Assembly: GCF_014268585.2 (NCBI RefSeq)
Contig: NZ_CP077092.1
Coordinates: 2,046,001-2,110,000 of the forward strand
Direction: 5' to 3'
Length of the DNA stretch: 64,000 bases
Source: Pseudomonas iranensis
Lineage (GTDB): Bacteria > Pseudomonadota > Gammaproteobacteria > Pseudomonadales > Pseudomonadaceae
Both the position numbers and the translations under genes were made by a program. Shown here one piece after another: positions 54,124 to 62,495 of this stretch (the stretch's first letter is position 1; the number at the start of each line of letters is the position of its first letter). The notes under the pieces were generated by a model, which made no database searches, was not told the DNA's origin, and saw only the letters and a list, made by a program, of their open reading frames with translations.

Positions 54124-54642
54124 ATGTCCGACCAAAGCCGCCAGATGACCCCTGAAGAAGCTGCCGAATTCACCGAGCAGGTTTTCAACAAGGCGCGCGA
54201 CGGTGATGCCGAGATGCTTGATCGCCTGGTCAGCGCCGGGCTGCCGGTGAACCTGAAAAACAGCAAGGGCGACACCTTGTTGATGCTCGCCAGCTATTAC
54301 GGCCATGTCGATGCGGTGAAGGTCCTGCTTAAACACAAGGCCGATCCGGAAATGCGCAATGGCAACGGCCAGAGCCCGATTGCCGGCGCTGCGTTCAAGG
54401 GCGATCTGGCGGTGGTCAAGGCGCTGGTCGAGGCGGGCGCCGAAATCGAAGGTTCTTCCTTCGACGGCCGTACCGCGCTGATGATGGCGGCGATGTTCAA
54501 CCGCGTTGAAATCGTCGATTACCTGATCGGCCAAGGCGCTGACGCGAAAGCCAAGGACGCTAACGGCGTGACCGCGCTGGATGCGGCGCGGACCATGGGC
54601 GCGGTCGACACCACCGCGCAGCTGGAAAAGTTGCTGGCGTAA
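54124..54642 (+). CDS. Ankyrin-repeat protein
   Basis: 172 residues from the ATG at 54124 (GGAG upstream; another ATG four codons earlier is less well placed). About four ankyrin units are visible, e.g. 'KGDTLLMLASYYGHVDAVKVLL', 'NGQSPIAGAAFKGDLAVVKALV' and 'DGRTALMMAAMFNRVEIVDYLI' in shortened form. No signal peptide, so it is cytoplasmic. Such proteins bind other proteins; a partner could be catalase as in AnkB systems, but no catalase gene is nearby. Confidence 0.9.
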   Translation: MSDQSRQMTPEEAAEFTEQVFNKARDGDAEMLDRLVSAGLPVNLKNSKGDTLLMLASYYGHVDAVKVLLKHKADPEMRNGNGQSPIAGAAFKGDLAVVKALVEAGAEIEGSSFDGRTALMMAAMFNRVEIVDYLIGQGADAKAKDANGVTALDAARTMGAVDTTAQLEKLLA

Positions 54643-54722
54643 AGTCCACGGACTGTGGCGAAGGGCAGAATGCGCTATCCTTCGCGCCCTGAAAATTCAC
54701 CTCCGCCACAGGATCCGCCCTC

Positions 54723-55253
54723 ATGAAAGCCGCACTCGTCGAACTCATCAGCAAAATCAGCTCCGGCTGCATGGGCGAGGACGAGATCCTGAAGGTGGCC
54801 GACGAAGCCGCTCAGGCCTACGCCGATGCCGAGGCTTTTCTGGCCGCCAATCCGGACATCAACTACGACGACACTTTCCCGATCCCGCTGGGTGAGTGGG
54901 TAGTGGTCGGCAGCCTGCCGGAAACCGTGCTGTTTCAGGCCGATACCTACGTCGATCTGTTCGCACAAATCGTTGCTTCGTTTGGCCCGGGCGTGGATTT
55001 CAATCTCAAGCCCAAACAACTGGCCAAGACCGAAGCACTGACCGCACTCAACCGTATTCAGGTGCAGATGAGCAGCCTGAACAAGGAGAACGGCGGTTAC
55101 ACGTTGATGAACTTCAGCCAGTTGCTCGACGATGAATTGCAAATGGTCCTGGTCTACGGCAACGATGTGCCCCGCGTGCTGGAGTTATGCGCCGAGGTTG
55201 GCATCGCCGCCGCGCCAGCGCTGGAAGCCTTGAAGGTCGCCGTTCACGTCTGA
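54723..55253 (+). CDS. Acidic soluble protein, unknown function
   Basis: 176 residues, mostly helical and acidic, no export signal. Conserved-looking patches: 'LGEWVVVGSLPETVLFQADT' and 'NFSQLLDDELQMVLVYGNDV'. It follows the ankyrin gene by 80 bp on the same strand with 'ccgccacaggatccgccctcATG' upstream (no strong ribosome site). No family was recognised. Confidence 0.75.
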   Translation: MKAALVELISKISSGCMGEDEILKVADEAAQAYADAEAFLAANPDINYDDTFPIPLGEWVVVGSLPETVLFQADTYVDLFAQIVASFGPGVDFNLKPKQLAKTEALTALNRIQVQMSSLNKENGGYTLMNFSQLLDDELQMVLVYGNDVPRVLELCAEVGIAAAPALEALKVAVHV

Positions 55254-55324
55254 ACGCAATAAAAGGGAACCCTGCGCGCGACCGTCTATCCTAAAAGTGC
55301 ATGCCACTATTCTGGAGCGACACC

Positions 55325-55516
55325 ATGGGTTCCACGTTCAACGGTCTGATTGGCCTGATCATCCTTGCCCTCGACATCTGGGCCATCATCAACGTGCTGA
55401 AAAGCGGCGCCTCCACCGGAATGAAAATCGTCTGGGTGTTGCTGATCATCCTCCTGCCGGTGCTGGGCCTGATCATCTGGGCGATTGCCGGGCCGCGGGG
55501 CAACGTCCGGATCTGA
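55325..55516 (+). CDS. Small PLD-N-terminal-type membrane protein
   Basis: 63 residues from the ATG at 55325 (GGAG upstream). Two hydrophobic helices with the pattern of the PLDc_N domain: 'LIGLIILALDIWAIINVLK' and 'KIVWVLLIILLPVLGLIIWAI' followed by GPRGN. These stand-alone copies are common in Pseudomonas with unknown role; full-length relatives anchor cardiolipin synthases. Confidence 0.82.
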   Translation: MGSTFNGLIGLIILALDIWAIINVLKSGASTGMKIVWVLLIILLPVLGLIIWAIAGPRGNVRI

Positions 55517-55542
55517 GCTGATTTTCGATCACACGGTCATCC

Positions 55543-55632
55543 CTGTGGGAGCGAGCCTGCTCGCGAAGACGTTGGGTCAGTCGCCATCACCGGCAACTGA
55601 TGCTGCGCTTTCGCGAGCAGGCTTGCTCCCAC
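55543..55632. repeat. REP pair (inverted)
   Basis: 'tgtgggagcgagcctgctcg' (55544) and 'cgagcaggcttgctcccaca' (55613) flank a 48-nt loop between the small membrane gene and speE. Confidence 0.85.
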
Positions 55633-55757
55633 ATTGGTTTGCGCTGGTAAAAATTAAGCTGAGGTTCGACCTGTCATCTTCGGCAACGTAGAATGCGCGC
55701 CTTTCCCGGGCAATCGTCCCCACGATGGCGCCCGCGCATTTATCGGAGCACTTGACC

Positions 55758-56633
55758 ATGACCGTCACCAAGACCAGCGAGTACCTGGAAACCCTCTACG
55801 AAGGCTACGGCCAGCGTTTTCGCATGGAAAAACTGCTGCACGAAGTGCGCACCGAACACCAGCACCTGGTGATCTTCCAGAACCCGCGCATGGGCCGGGT
55901 GATGGCGCTGGACGGCGTGATCCAGACCACCGAAGCTGACGAATTCATCTACCACGAGATGCTCACCCACGTGCCGATCCTCGCCCATGGCACTGCCAAG
56001 CGCGTGCTGATCATCGGCGGTGGTGACGGCGGTATGCTGCGCGAAGTGACCAAGCACGCCGGCGTCGAGCACATCACCATGGTTGAAATCGACGGCACCG
56101 TGGTCGACATGTGCAAGGAATTCCTGCCGAACCATTCCGCCGGTGCCTACGACGATCCGCGCCTGAACCTGGTGATCGATGACGGCATGCGTTTCGTCGC
56201 CACCACCACTGAAAAATTCGACGTGATCATCTCCGACTCCACCGACCCGATCGGCCCGGGCGAAGTGCTGTTCTCGGAGAACTTCTACCAGGCATGCCAC
56301 CGCTGCCTGAACGAAGGTGGCATCCTCGTCACTCAGAACGGCACGCCGTTCATGCAGATCGACGAAGTCAAAACCACCGCCGGTCGCCTGCGCAGCCTGT
56401 TCCCGGACTGGCATTTCTATCAGGCCGCCGTGCCGACCTACATCGGCGGTTCGATGACCTTCGCCTGGGGCTCGACCAACCCGGCGTACCGCAAGCTCAG
56501 CCGTGAAACCCTGCAACAGCGCTTCATCGGCAGCGGCATCGTCACCCGTTACTACAACCCGGAAATCCACATCGGCGCGTTCGCCTTGCCGCAATACGTG
56601 CTGCAAGCGGTCAACAAGCCGAGCAACGACTGA
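55758..56633 (+). CDS. speE: Spermidine synthase (putrescine aminopropyltransferase)
   Basis: 291 residues from the ATG at 55758 (GGAG 8 nt upstream). Aminopropyltransferase motifs: '[18 protein letters not shown]' (decarboxy-SAM binding) near residue 88, '[17 protein letters not shown]' and '[16 protein letters not shown]' (catalytic Asp, DSTDP) near residue 160. It makes spermidine from putrescine and decarboxylated SAM, releasing methylthioadenosine, which the salvage enzymes encoded upstream recycle. Confidence 0.97.
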   Translation: MTVTKTSEYLETLYEGYGQRFRMEKLLHEVRTEHQHLVIFQNPRMGRVMALDGVIQTTEADEFIYHEMLTHVPILAHGTAKRVLIIGGGDGGMLREVTKHAGVEHITMVEIDGTVVDMCKEFLPNHSAGAYDDPRLNLVIDDGMRFVATTTEKFDVIISDSTDPIGPGEVLFSENFYQACHRCLNEGGILVTQNGTPFMQIDEVKTTAGRLRSLFPDWHFYQAAVPTYIGGSMTFAWGSTNPAYRKLSRETLQQRFIGSGIVTRYYNPEIHIGAFALPQYVLQAVNKPSND

Positions 56634-56663
56634 TCACGCTGACGTCGCTCTGCAAGGGAGCCT

Positions 56664-56795
56664 TTGTGGCGAGGGGATTTATCCCCGTTGGGATGCGCAG
56701 CATCCCTGAACCGGCCTGCGCGGTGATCCGTTTAGCCGCATTGGGCGGTATTACGATTGCTGCGCATCCGGACGGGGATAAATCCCCTCGCCACA
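56664..56795. repeat. Inverted pair of 'gtggcgaggggatttatcccc' elements
   Basis: 'tggcgaggggatttatcccc' (56666) faces its complement ending at 56794, and each arm continues with 'gatgcgcag/ctgcgcatc'. It is a second REP family, found once here, between speE and the 77-residue gene. Confidence 0.85.
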
Positions 56796-56920
56796 GAGTT
56801 CGCCCTATCGATAGGATGGTTATTTTCACCGTTGTCGGCTGTAATCCTTTTGAACCAACTATCGCGGAAAAAAGTCGAGATAGAGGTAAGCCCATTTACG
56901 GGTTGATCGAGGAGGCACTG

Positions 56921-57154
56921 ATGCAAAAGTGGAAAGTCACTTTCGTGGATGATCACGGTGAAATTGTCGATGAAATCTTCGAACGTGAGGAATGCCCGTC
57001 CGATGATGAAGCCGCACGGCTCGTCAAAGAGCGGCTTCTTCCGGTCGCCGCCCAGCTGGATCTCAACGATCTGGAAGGGCGCACCGCCGATGCCGGGGTG
57101 AAAAACCTCAAGACCCAGAACGGCATCGAAATCCGCAGCATCACCCCTGCCTGA
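56921..57154 (+). CDS. Small soluble protein, unknown function
   Basis: 77 residues from the ATG at 56921 with a strong GGAGG; the in-frame extension upstream runs through the REP pair. Beta-rich: 'WKVTFVDDHGEIVDEIFERE' and 'GVKNLKTQNGIEIRSITPA'. Charged, cytoplasmic, no motif recognised. The good ribosome site supports a real gene. Confidence 0.75.
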   Translation: MQKWKVTFVDDHGEIVDEIFEREECPSDDEAARLVKERLLPVAAQLDLNDLEGRTADAGVKNLKTQNGIEIRSITPA

Positions 57155-57363
57155 ACACTTCCTGTCATCTCGTAAACCAGGCCTTGGCAGCGGCGCTCTC
57201 TTGGGGCTACTCTGCAAGCGAGATCAGCGAATGGATCGCTAAGGTCTGGTCTTGTCAGCTACATGCTTGTTTCCCGCGCGCAACCACGTTGCCTTAGTAC
57301 TTAGGCCAAAAGGCCCGGGGCGGGAATACGGAAAGTCTATCCATCAATCGAGGGGGACGATTC

Positions 57364-57711
57364 ATGAGCACAGCCTATCAAGAAGACATCAGCAGCAACG
57401 TTCTGCGCCGCATGAAAGAAGGCGGTTTCGATTTTTCCCGGTTCCATCCCATCGAGTTCTACGCGATTTTCCCGGACGAGGAGCGGGCGCGCAGGGCAGC
57501 AGGCAAATTTCGTGGTGAATCCATCAATGCCCAGGTCAGTGCGCGCGACGACGGCGCTTGGTCGCTGGAATTGAGCAAAGTGATGTACGCAACCTATGAC
57601 GACATCGGCGATTTCGAGCAAGGCTTTTCAGCCGTGGTCGAACCGCTGGGCGGCATTATCGAGGGTTGGGGCGTGAAGCAGGAGGTGCGCAATCGTTACC
57701 GGTTGAATTGA
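57364..57711 (+). CDS. rraB: RraB-type ribonuclease E inhibitor domain protein
   Basis: 115 residues. The fold pattern of RraB is visible: 'ISSNVLRRMKEGGFDFSRFHPIEFYAIFPDE' region, 'GAWSLELSKVMYATYDDI' and a final 'GGIIEGWGVKQE'. RraB binds RNase E and modulates mRNA decay. 'gaggggg' lies upstream. A UUCG-loop hairpin follows. The homology call rests on pattern recognition, so the symbol is provisional. Confidence 0.72.
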   Translation: MSTAYQEDISSNVLRRMKEGGFDFSRFHPIEFYAIFPDEERARRAAGKFRGESINAQVSARDDGAWSLELSKVMYATYDDIGDFEQGFSAVVEPLGGIIEGWGVKQEVRNRYRLN

Positions 57712-57732
57712 TATTGCGCATTGTCTGTCGGG

Positions 57733-57760
57733 CAACGGCTGACCTTCGGGTCGGCCGTTG
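57733..57760 (+). terminator. Hairpin after rraB with TTCG tetraloop
   Basis: CAACGGCTGACC-TTCG-GGTCGGCCGTTG forms a 12-pair stem with one G-T pair, 21 nt after the rraB stop. Only a short T-rich tail (tcgttt) follows. Confidence 0.7.
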
Positions 57761-57815
57761 TCGTTTCTGGCTTCTGCATATCGCAGTGGCAAAACCCTGA
57801 AACAAGAATCCCGGG

Positions 57816-57842
57816 CAAAAAAAAGCCACCGGAGAGGGTGGC
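57816..57842 (-). terminator. Minus-strand Rho-independent terminator with no gene upstream
   Basis: Reading the minus strand, AGCCACC-ctctcc-GGTGGCT is followed by eight T. The nearest minus-strand gene upstream is 3.6 kb away (61483), so it probably ends a short local transcript. Confidence 0.75.
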
Positions 57843-58010
57843 TAAAAGGGAAGACGGGTATGCAATAAAGTCCTGTCGGGACGGGGCTGCCAAGGCAGTT
57901 CAGATCATTTGAGCTGTCTACTTCGCGGCGGCGTGCCGGGGAAGTTTTGCAGCGAATGCGCGGATTATCCGCGGTCGCGGCCGGGCAGTGAAATCAACTC
58001 TGACTATGCT
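57843..58010 (-). ncRNA. Candidate small RNA ending at the orphan terminator
   Basis: The only support is the strong minus-strand terminator at 57816-57842 and the absence of a protein gene. Potential -10-like GATAAT is present at about 57963-57968 on the minus strand, but no well-spaced -35 was identified. The limits are a guess. A TGCCTTGGCA hairpin is present inside. Confidence 0.3.
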
Positions 58011-58188
58011 GGTGATAGGCGATGCAGTGCGTCGCAATGAAGCGGGGGCAATCGGGCCGGGGCATTTGCCGCACAGGAATGGTGCGCAGCCTTCGGCGTG
58101 GATCTACAACCGATTGAAATCAAAGCGTTTATGCCGATGGCACGGGCCTTGCGAAGGCCTGTATGTCCGGAGTGACAAGGAGTACGGC

Positions 58189-59598
58189 ATGATCCGCACC
58201 TATTTTGACGAGATGTACGATGCCGGCGGCCTGGTCCGCCCGCATTACCGGGAATTTGCCCGCTGGCTGGCCGAGACGCCCGACGAGCTGCTCGCGCAGC
58301 GCCGCCGCGAGGCCGATCTGTTGTTTCACCGGGCCGGGATCACCTTCACGCTCTATGGCGACGAGCAGGGCACCGAGCGCCTGATTCCGTTCGATACCAT
58401 TCCCCGCAGCATTCCGGCCAGTGAATGGCGGATTGTCGAGCGCGGCTGCATCCAGCGGGTCAAGGCGTTGAACATGTTTCTCGCCGACCTCTACCACGAG
58501 CAGCGCATCATCAAGGCCGGGATCATTCCCGCCGAACAGGTGCTGGCCAACGAGCAATACCAGTTGGCAATGCAGGGCCTGGATCTGCACCGCGACATCT
58601 ACTCGCATATCTCCGGCGTCGATCTGGTGCGCGATGGCGATGGCACTTATTACGTTCTCGAAGACAACCTGCGCACACCCAGCGGCGTCAGCTACATGCT
58701 CGAGGACCGCAAGATGATGATGCGCCTGTTCCCCGAACTGTTCTCCGCCCAGCGCATCGCCCCGATCGATCACTATCCCAATCTGCTGCTCGACACCCTG
58801 AAAAGCTCAAGCCCGATCGACAATCCGAGCGTGGTGGTGTTGACGCCGGGACGCTTCAACAGCGCGTTCTTCGAACATGCGTTTCTGGCGCGGGAAATGG
58901 GCGTGGAACTGGTCGAAGGTGCGGATCTGTTCGTGCGTGACGACAAAGTCTTCATGCGCACCACTGACGGCCCGAAAGCGGTCGACGTGATCTACCGCCG
59001 GCTCGACGACGCCTTCCTCGATCCGCTGGCATTCAACCCGGACTCGATGCTCGGCGTGCCGGGGCTGTTGTCGTCCTATCGTTCCGGCAACGTGGTGCTG
59101 GCCAACGCCATCGGCACCGGCGTGGCGGACGATAAATCGGTGTACCCGTTTGTCACCGACATGATCCGTTTCTACCTCGACGAAGAGCCGATTCTGAAAA
59201 ACGTCCCGACCTGGCAGTGCCGCAACCCGTCCGAGCTGTCCCACGTGCTGGCCAATCTTCCGGAACTGGTGGTCAAGGAAACCCAAGGTTCCGGCGGTTA
59301 CGGGATGCTGGTCGGGCCGGCCGCGACGACGGCGGAAATCGATGCCTTTCGTGAGCGCATCAAAGCCAAACCCCATGCCTACATCGCGCAGCCGACGCTG
59401 TCGCTGTCGACCTGTCCGACCTTTGTCGAGAACGGCATTGCACCGCGCCATATCGATTTGCGTCCGTTTGTGTTGTCCGGTCGCGAAACCCGTGTGGTGC
59501 CTGGCGGTTTGACCCGTGTCGCGTTGCGTGAAGGCTCCCTGGTGGTGAATTCCTCCCAGGGCGGCGGCACCAAGGACACCTGGGTAGTCGAGGATTGA
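58189..59598 (+). CDS. Circularly permuted ATP-grasp ligase (type 2)
   Basis: 469 residues from the ATG at 58189 (AAGGAG upstream). Family landmarks: 'DEMYDAGGLVRPHYREF' near the N-terminus, 'YYVLEDNLRTPSGVSYMLEDR' near residue 160 and 'ELVVKETQGSGGYGMLVGP' near residue 360 (glycine-rich ATP loop), then 'RHIDLRPFVLSG' with a metal-binding Asp. These enzymes form amide bonds. With the alpha-E and transglutaminase-like proteins encoded next, it belongs to a recurring cluster proposed to make and process an unknown peptide. Confidence 0.9.
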   Translation: MIRTYFDEMYDAGGLVRPHYREFARWLAETPDELLAQRRREADLLFHRAGITFTLYGDEQGTERLIPFDTIPRSIPASEWRIVERGCIQRVKALNMFLADLYHEQRIIKAGIIPAEQVLANEQYQLAMQGLDLHRDIYSHISGVDLVRDGDGTYYVLEDNLRTPSGVSYMLEDRKMMMRLFPELFSAQRIAPIDHYPNLLLDTLKSSSPIDNPSVVVLTPGRFNSAFFEHAFLAREMGVELVEGADLFVRDDKVFMRTTDGPKAVDVIYRRLDDAFLDPLAFNPDSMLGVPGLLSSYRSGNVVLANAIGTGVADDKSVYPFVTDMIRFYLDEEPILKNVPTWQCRNPSELSHVLANLPELVVKETQGSGGYGMLVGPAATTAEIDAFRERIKAKPHAYIAQPTLSLSTCPTFVENGIAPRHIDLRPFVLSGRETRVVPGGLTRVALREGSLVVNSSQGGGTKDTWVVED

Positions 59599-59610
59599 AG
59601 GAAGCTTGCC

Positions 59611-60561
59611 ATGTTAAGTAGAACTGCCTCGGATCTGTACTGGATGTCGCGTTACCTGGAGCGTGCAGAGAACCTCGCGCGCATGCTCGACATCAGTTAT
59701 TCGCTGTCGCTGATGCCGCAGGACGGTCGCGGCGACGGTCTGCACGAACTCGCCATGCCGTTGCTGATCACCGGCACCCTGGACGATTATCTTGAACGCC
59801 ACGGCGACCTGCACGCAGAGCGCCTGCTGCATTTCTTTGCGCTCGATGCGGCCAATCCGGCGAGCATTTACAGCTGCCTCGGCTCGGCGCGGGCCAGTGC
59901 CCATGCGGTGCGCGGCCGAATCACCGCCGACATGTGGGAAAACATCAACGCGACCTGGCTGGAGATTCGCGGCATCGCCGAACAAGGCCTGAGCCGCTAC
60001 GGCATGAGCCGCTTCTGCGAATGGATCAAGGAGCGGTCGCACCTGTTTCGCGGCGCGTCCTACGGCACGATCATGCGCAACGACGCGTTTCGCTTTATTC
60101 GTCTGGGCACGTTTATCGAGCGCGCGGACAACACGCTGCGCCTGCTCGATGCCCGTTACGAAATGGCCGGTGATCAGGCCGAAGCAGTCAGCGACGGCAC
60201 GGCGCACGCCTATTACCAATGGAGTGCGCTGCTGCGCGCCTTGTCCTCATTCGAGGCCTACACCGAAATCTACCGCGACGCGCCCGGCGCCCGGCATGTC
60301 GCCGAACTGCTGCTATTGCGCGCCGATGTGCCGCGTTCGCTGCGTGCCTGTACCGAAGAGATCGACCAGATCCTCGCGCAACTGCCCGGCGCCAACGGCC
60401 GCCCGGCACAACGCCTGGCGGCGGAAATGGACGCGCGCCTGCGCTACACCGGCATCAACGAAATCCTCGAAGAAGGCCTGCACGCCTGGCTGACCGAATT
60501 CATCCCGCTGGTGCGCCAGTTGGGCAACGCCATTCACAGTTCCTACCTGGAGGCTGCATGA
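59611..60561 (+). CDS. Alpha-E domain protein
   Basis: 316 residues, all-helical, starting 'MLSRTASDLYWMSRYLERAENLARML', the diagnostic alpha-E opening, with repeated Glu/Arg helices ('FIRLGTFIERADNTLRLLDARY'). It follows the ATP-grasp gene by 12 bp and overlaps the transglutaminase-like gene by 4 bp. The biochemical role is unknown; its constant partnership suggests a scaffold or partner of the ligase. Confidence 0.93.
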   Translation: MLSRTASDLYWMSRYLERAENLARMLDISYSLSLMPQDGRGDGLHELAMPLLITGTLDDYLERHGDLHAERLLHFFALDAANPASIYSCLGSARASAHAVRGRITADMWENINATWLEIRGIAEQGLSRYGMSRFCEWIKERSHLFRGASYGTIMRNDAFRFIRLGTFIERADNTLRLLDARYEMAGDQAEAVSDGTAHAYYQWSALLRALSSFEAYTEIYRDAPGARHVAELLLLRADVPRSLRACTEEIDQILAQLPGANGRPAQRLAAEMDARLRYTGINEILEEGLHAWLTEFIPLVRQLGNAIHSSYLEAA

Positions 60562-61361
60562 GACTTTCCATAAGCCACGAGACCACCTATCACTACGAAG
60601 ATCAGGTGCGCGCGAGCATCCAGTACCTGCGCCTTACGCCCCACGACAGCGAGCGCCAGCATGTCCTCAGTTGGCAACTCGACCTGCCGCGTCCGGTGCG
60701 TGCGCAGCTCGATCCGTTCGGCAACATCCTGCATGTGCTGACCATGGACGAGCCGCACGAAGCGATCATCATCGGCGCCCGTGGTCAGGTCGATATTGAC
60801 GAATTGCGCGAGGCCGAACATGAGAGCCAGTCGGCGCTGCCGTTCCTGCGCTTCACGCGCCTGACCGAAGCCGATGAAGCCTTGCGCGAATTTGCCGCGA
60901 AGAACTGCAAGCAACGGCGTGATCGCACCGCGCTGATCGACTTGATGCACGGTCTGAATCAGCACATGACCTACACGCCGGGCTCCACCGAAGTCGACAC
61001 CAGCGCCGCCGAAGCTTTCGCCGGTCGCGCCGGGGTTTGTCAGGATCATACCCATGCGTTTCTCGCCTGCGCGCGCAGCCTCGGGGTGCCGTCGCGTTAC
61101 GTGTCGGGTTATCTGTACAGCGAAGATTGCGAGCATCTGGCCAGTCATGCCTGGGCAGAAGCGTGGCTGGATGACGCGTGGTACAGCTTCGACGTGACCA
61201 ACCAACTGGCGCGCCCGGAGCGACACTTGAAGCTGGCGGTGGGCCTGGATTATCTCGATGCCTGCCCGGTCCGCGGCATGCGCCGGGGCGGCGGCTGTGA
61301 GCAGATGCACGCCAAGGTATTCGTCTCGCCGACGCCGGTTATTTCCGTGCAGCAACAATAG
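60558..61361 (+). CDS. Transglutaminase-like cysteine protease-fold protein
   Basis: 267 residues; the ATG overlaps the alpha-E stop (ATGA). An N-terminal beta domain ('RLSISHETTYHYEDQVRASIQ') is followed by the transglutaminase core with catalytic triad Cys ('GRAGVCQDHTHAFLACAR', near residue 160), His ('ASHAWAEAWL') and Asp ('YSFDVTNQL'). It has no signal peptide. Such proteins act as peptidases or amide-bond enzymes; with the ATP-grasp ligase they probably make and trim the same product. Confidence 0.92.
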   Translation: MRLSISHETTYHYEDQVRASIQYLRLTPHDSERQHVLSWQLDLPRPVRAQLDPFGNILHVLTMDEPHEAIIIGARGQVDIDELREAEHESQSALPFLRFTRLTEADEALREFAAKNCKQRRDRTALIDLMHGLNQHMTYTPGSTEVDTSAAEAFAGRAGVCQDHTHAFLACARSLGVPSRYVSGYLYSEDCEHLASHAWAEAWLDDAWYSFDVTNQLARPERHLKLAVGLDYLDACPVRGMRRGGGCEQMHAKVFVSPTPVISVQQQ

Positions 61362-61375
61362 ATTCGGGATACCGC

Positions 61376-61457
61376 TATCGCTGGCAAGCCAGCTCCCACA
61401 GGATGACCGGTGATTCGAACTCTGCGCATACCCTGTGGGAGCTGGCTTGCCAGCGAA
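61376..61457. repeat. REP pair of a third family (inverted)
   Basis: 'cgctggcaagccagctccca' (61379) faces 'tgggagctggcttgccagcg' (61436) between the convergent transglutaminase and cytochrome genes. Confidence 0.85.
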
Positions 61458-61482
61458 GAGGCCAGTAATAACACCCTAAGGC

Positions 61483-62304
61483 TTACGGCTTGGCTTTGCG
61501 GCCGGCCATGTGCTTGAGATAGCCCACCAGCATTTCAAGGTCTCCATCCGGCAACACCTGCGCGGAAAACCCCGGCATCTTCGCCTGCGGCCACTGACGC
61601 AAACTCTGCGGATCGCGGATGTAGCGCTTCAAGAAATCCGCCCCAAAATACTCGGTCGGGCTATACGGAATATTCAGATCCGGACCGAACTGCGCGTCTC
61701 CGGCACCATTCAGCCGGTGGCAGGCCAGGCAGTTTTTCTGAAACAGGGCAAAACCCTTGTTCACCGGATCATCGGCCTTCAAGGCAGGATCGGGCAGCAG
61801 GGCAGGGAATCGTTGGGCCACCGGCGCCATCAGCTTGATGCTGGCGACTTCGAACGGCCACTGTTCGGGGCTGATATTACCTGCCTGCGGATCGGTCCAG
61901 ACCAGATAGAACGGCCCGGCGCTGTGCTTGCCGGCAGACAGCGGTGGCCACGGCCGCGCCGGGTCCTCGATTGCCAGCCATGCGCGTGCGCCGTCCTTGT
62001 TCAGCAAGGGCGCGGCGGCCAACTCTGCGGCAAAGCCGTCCAGCGCCACCGCTTGCAAGTGATCCTCCGGCTTGACCCCCTTCAGCAATGCGGCCAGAGG
62101 CACAGCCTGATAGGTCATGTCCTTCTTGTAGGAAACATCATTGTTGATCGTGAGAGTTTGCAGCTGAGGATGTTTGAGCAGCTCTTCGGTCTGCCAGGTG
62201 CGGCTGTTTGCCCCCAACTGCAAATCCAGTTGTGCGGCAGACAAGGGCAAGCTCAGCAACAAGGCACCGAGCGCAATGAGCGTTTTCAAATGATCGCCGT
62301 CCAT
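61483..62304 (-). CDS. Periplasmic cytochrome c with oxidoreductase-like N-terminal domain
   Basis: 273 residues from the ATG at 62304 (a TTG at 'LKTLIALG' is possible). Signal peptide 'LKTLIALGALLLSLPLSAAQ'. Residues about 25-165 resemble a truncated molybdopterin-oxidoreductase-type beta domain ('LVWTDPQAGNISPEQWPFEV'). The C-terminal half is cytochrome c with CLACH near residue 194, and a Met ligand candidate in 'WPQAKMPGF'. It would carry electrons in the periplasm. No partner oxidoreductase is encoded here. Confidence 0.82.
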   Translation of the reverse strand: MDGDHLKTLIALGALLLSLPLSAAQLDLQLGANSRTWQTEELLKHPQLQTLTINNDVSYKKDMTYQAVPLAALLKGVKPEDHLQAVALDGFAAELAAAPLLNKDGARAWLAIEDPARPWPPLSAGKHSAGPFYLVWTDPQAGNISPEQWPFEVASIKLMAPVAQRFPALLPDPALKADDPVNKGFALFQKNCLACHRLNGAGDAQFGPDLNIPYSPTEYFGADFLKRYIRDPQSLRQWPQAKMPGFSAQVLPDGDLEMLVGYLKHMAGRKAKP

Positions 62305-62399
62305 GTCGTGGAAGTGCGCAAAGGTTGGCACAACCACGCTGGCCCGGGTAGCGGGCCAGTCACATTTTCAGTGGCGATATACAGCACGCGACGTTTGAA

Positions 62400-62495
62400 T
62401 CAGCCGATGACCTTGGTCAGATTCGGCAAGATCAACAACAGCGTCGTGGCGAAAAGAATGAGTCCTGCTTGACGTACTTTCGGTTGTTTGAACAT
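62400..62495 (-). CDS. 31-residue single-span membrane peptide
   Basis: Sequence 'MFKQPKVRQAGLILFATT' followed by 'LLLILPNLTKVIG': basic head, one hydrophobic helix. AAAGGCGG lies about 9 nt upstream of the ATG at 62495. The longer frame to 62594 has no ribosome site. Too short for family recognition. It resembles small subunit-like membrane proteins, but no partner is evident. Confidence 0.55.
   Translation of the reverse strand: MFKQPKVRQAGLILFATTLLLILPNLTKVIG

Larger units (their letters stand above)
57712..58188. other. 477-bp gap with two terminators facing opposite ways
   Basis: Apart from the rraB terminator and an oppositely oriented terminator at 57816-57842, it contains the palindrome CGCGGATTATCCGCG (57959-57973). 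No convincing protein gene exists; the open frame into the ATP-grasp gene from 57988 lacks a ribosome site. The minus-strand terminator suggests an unannotated small RNA. Confidence 0.55.

Noticed and set aside
57988..58188. 67-codon N-terminal extension of the ATP-grasp protein.
   Set aside because: No ribosome site, unusual composition and no family similarity; AAGGAG directly precedes the ATG at 58189.
4361..61457. Repeated hairpins as a CRISPR array.
   Set aside because: The repeats are dispersed over the window as inverted pairs, not regularly spaced direct repeats with unique spacers, and no cas gene is present.
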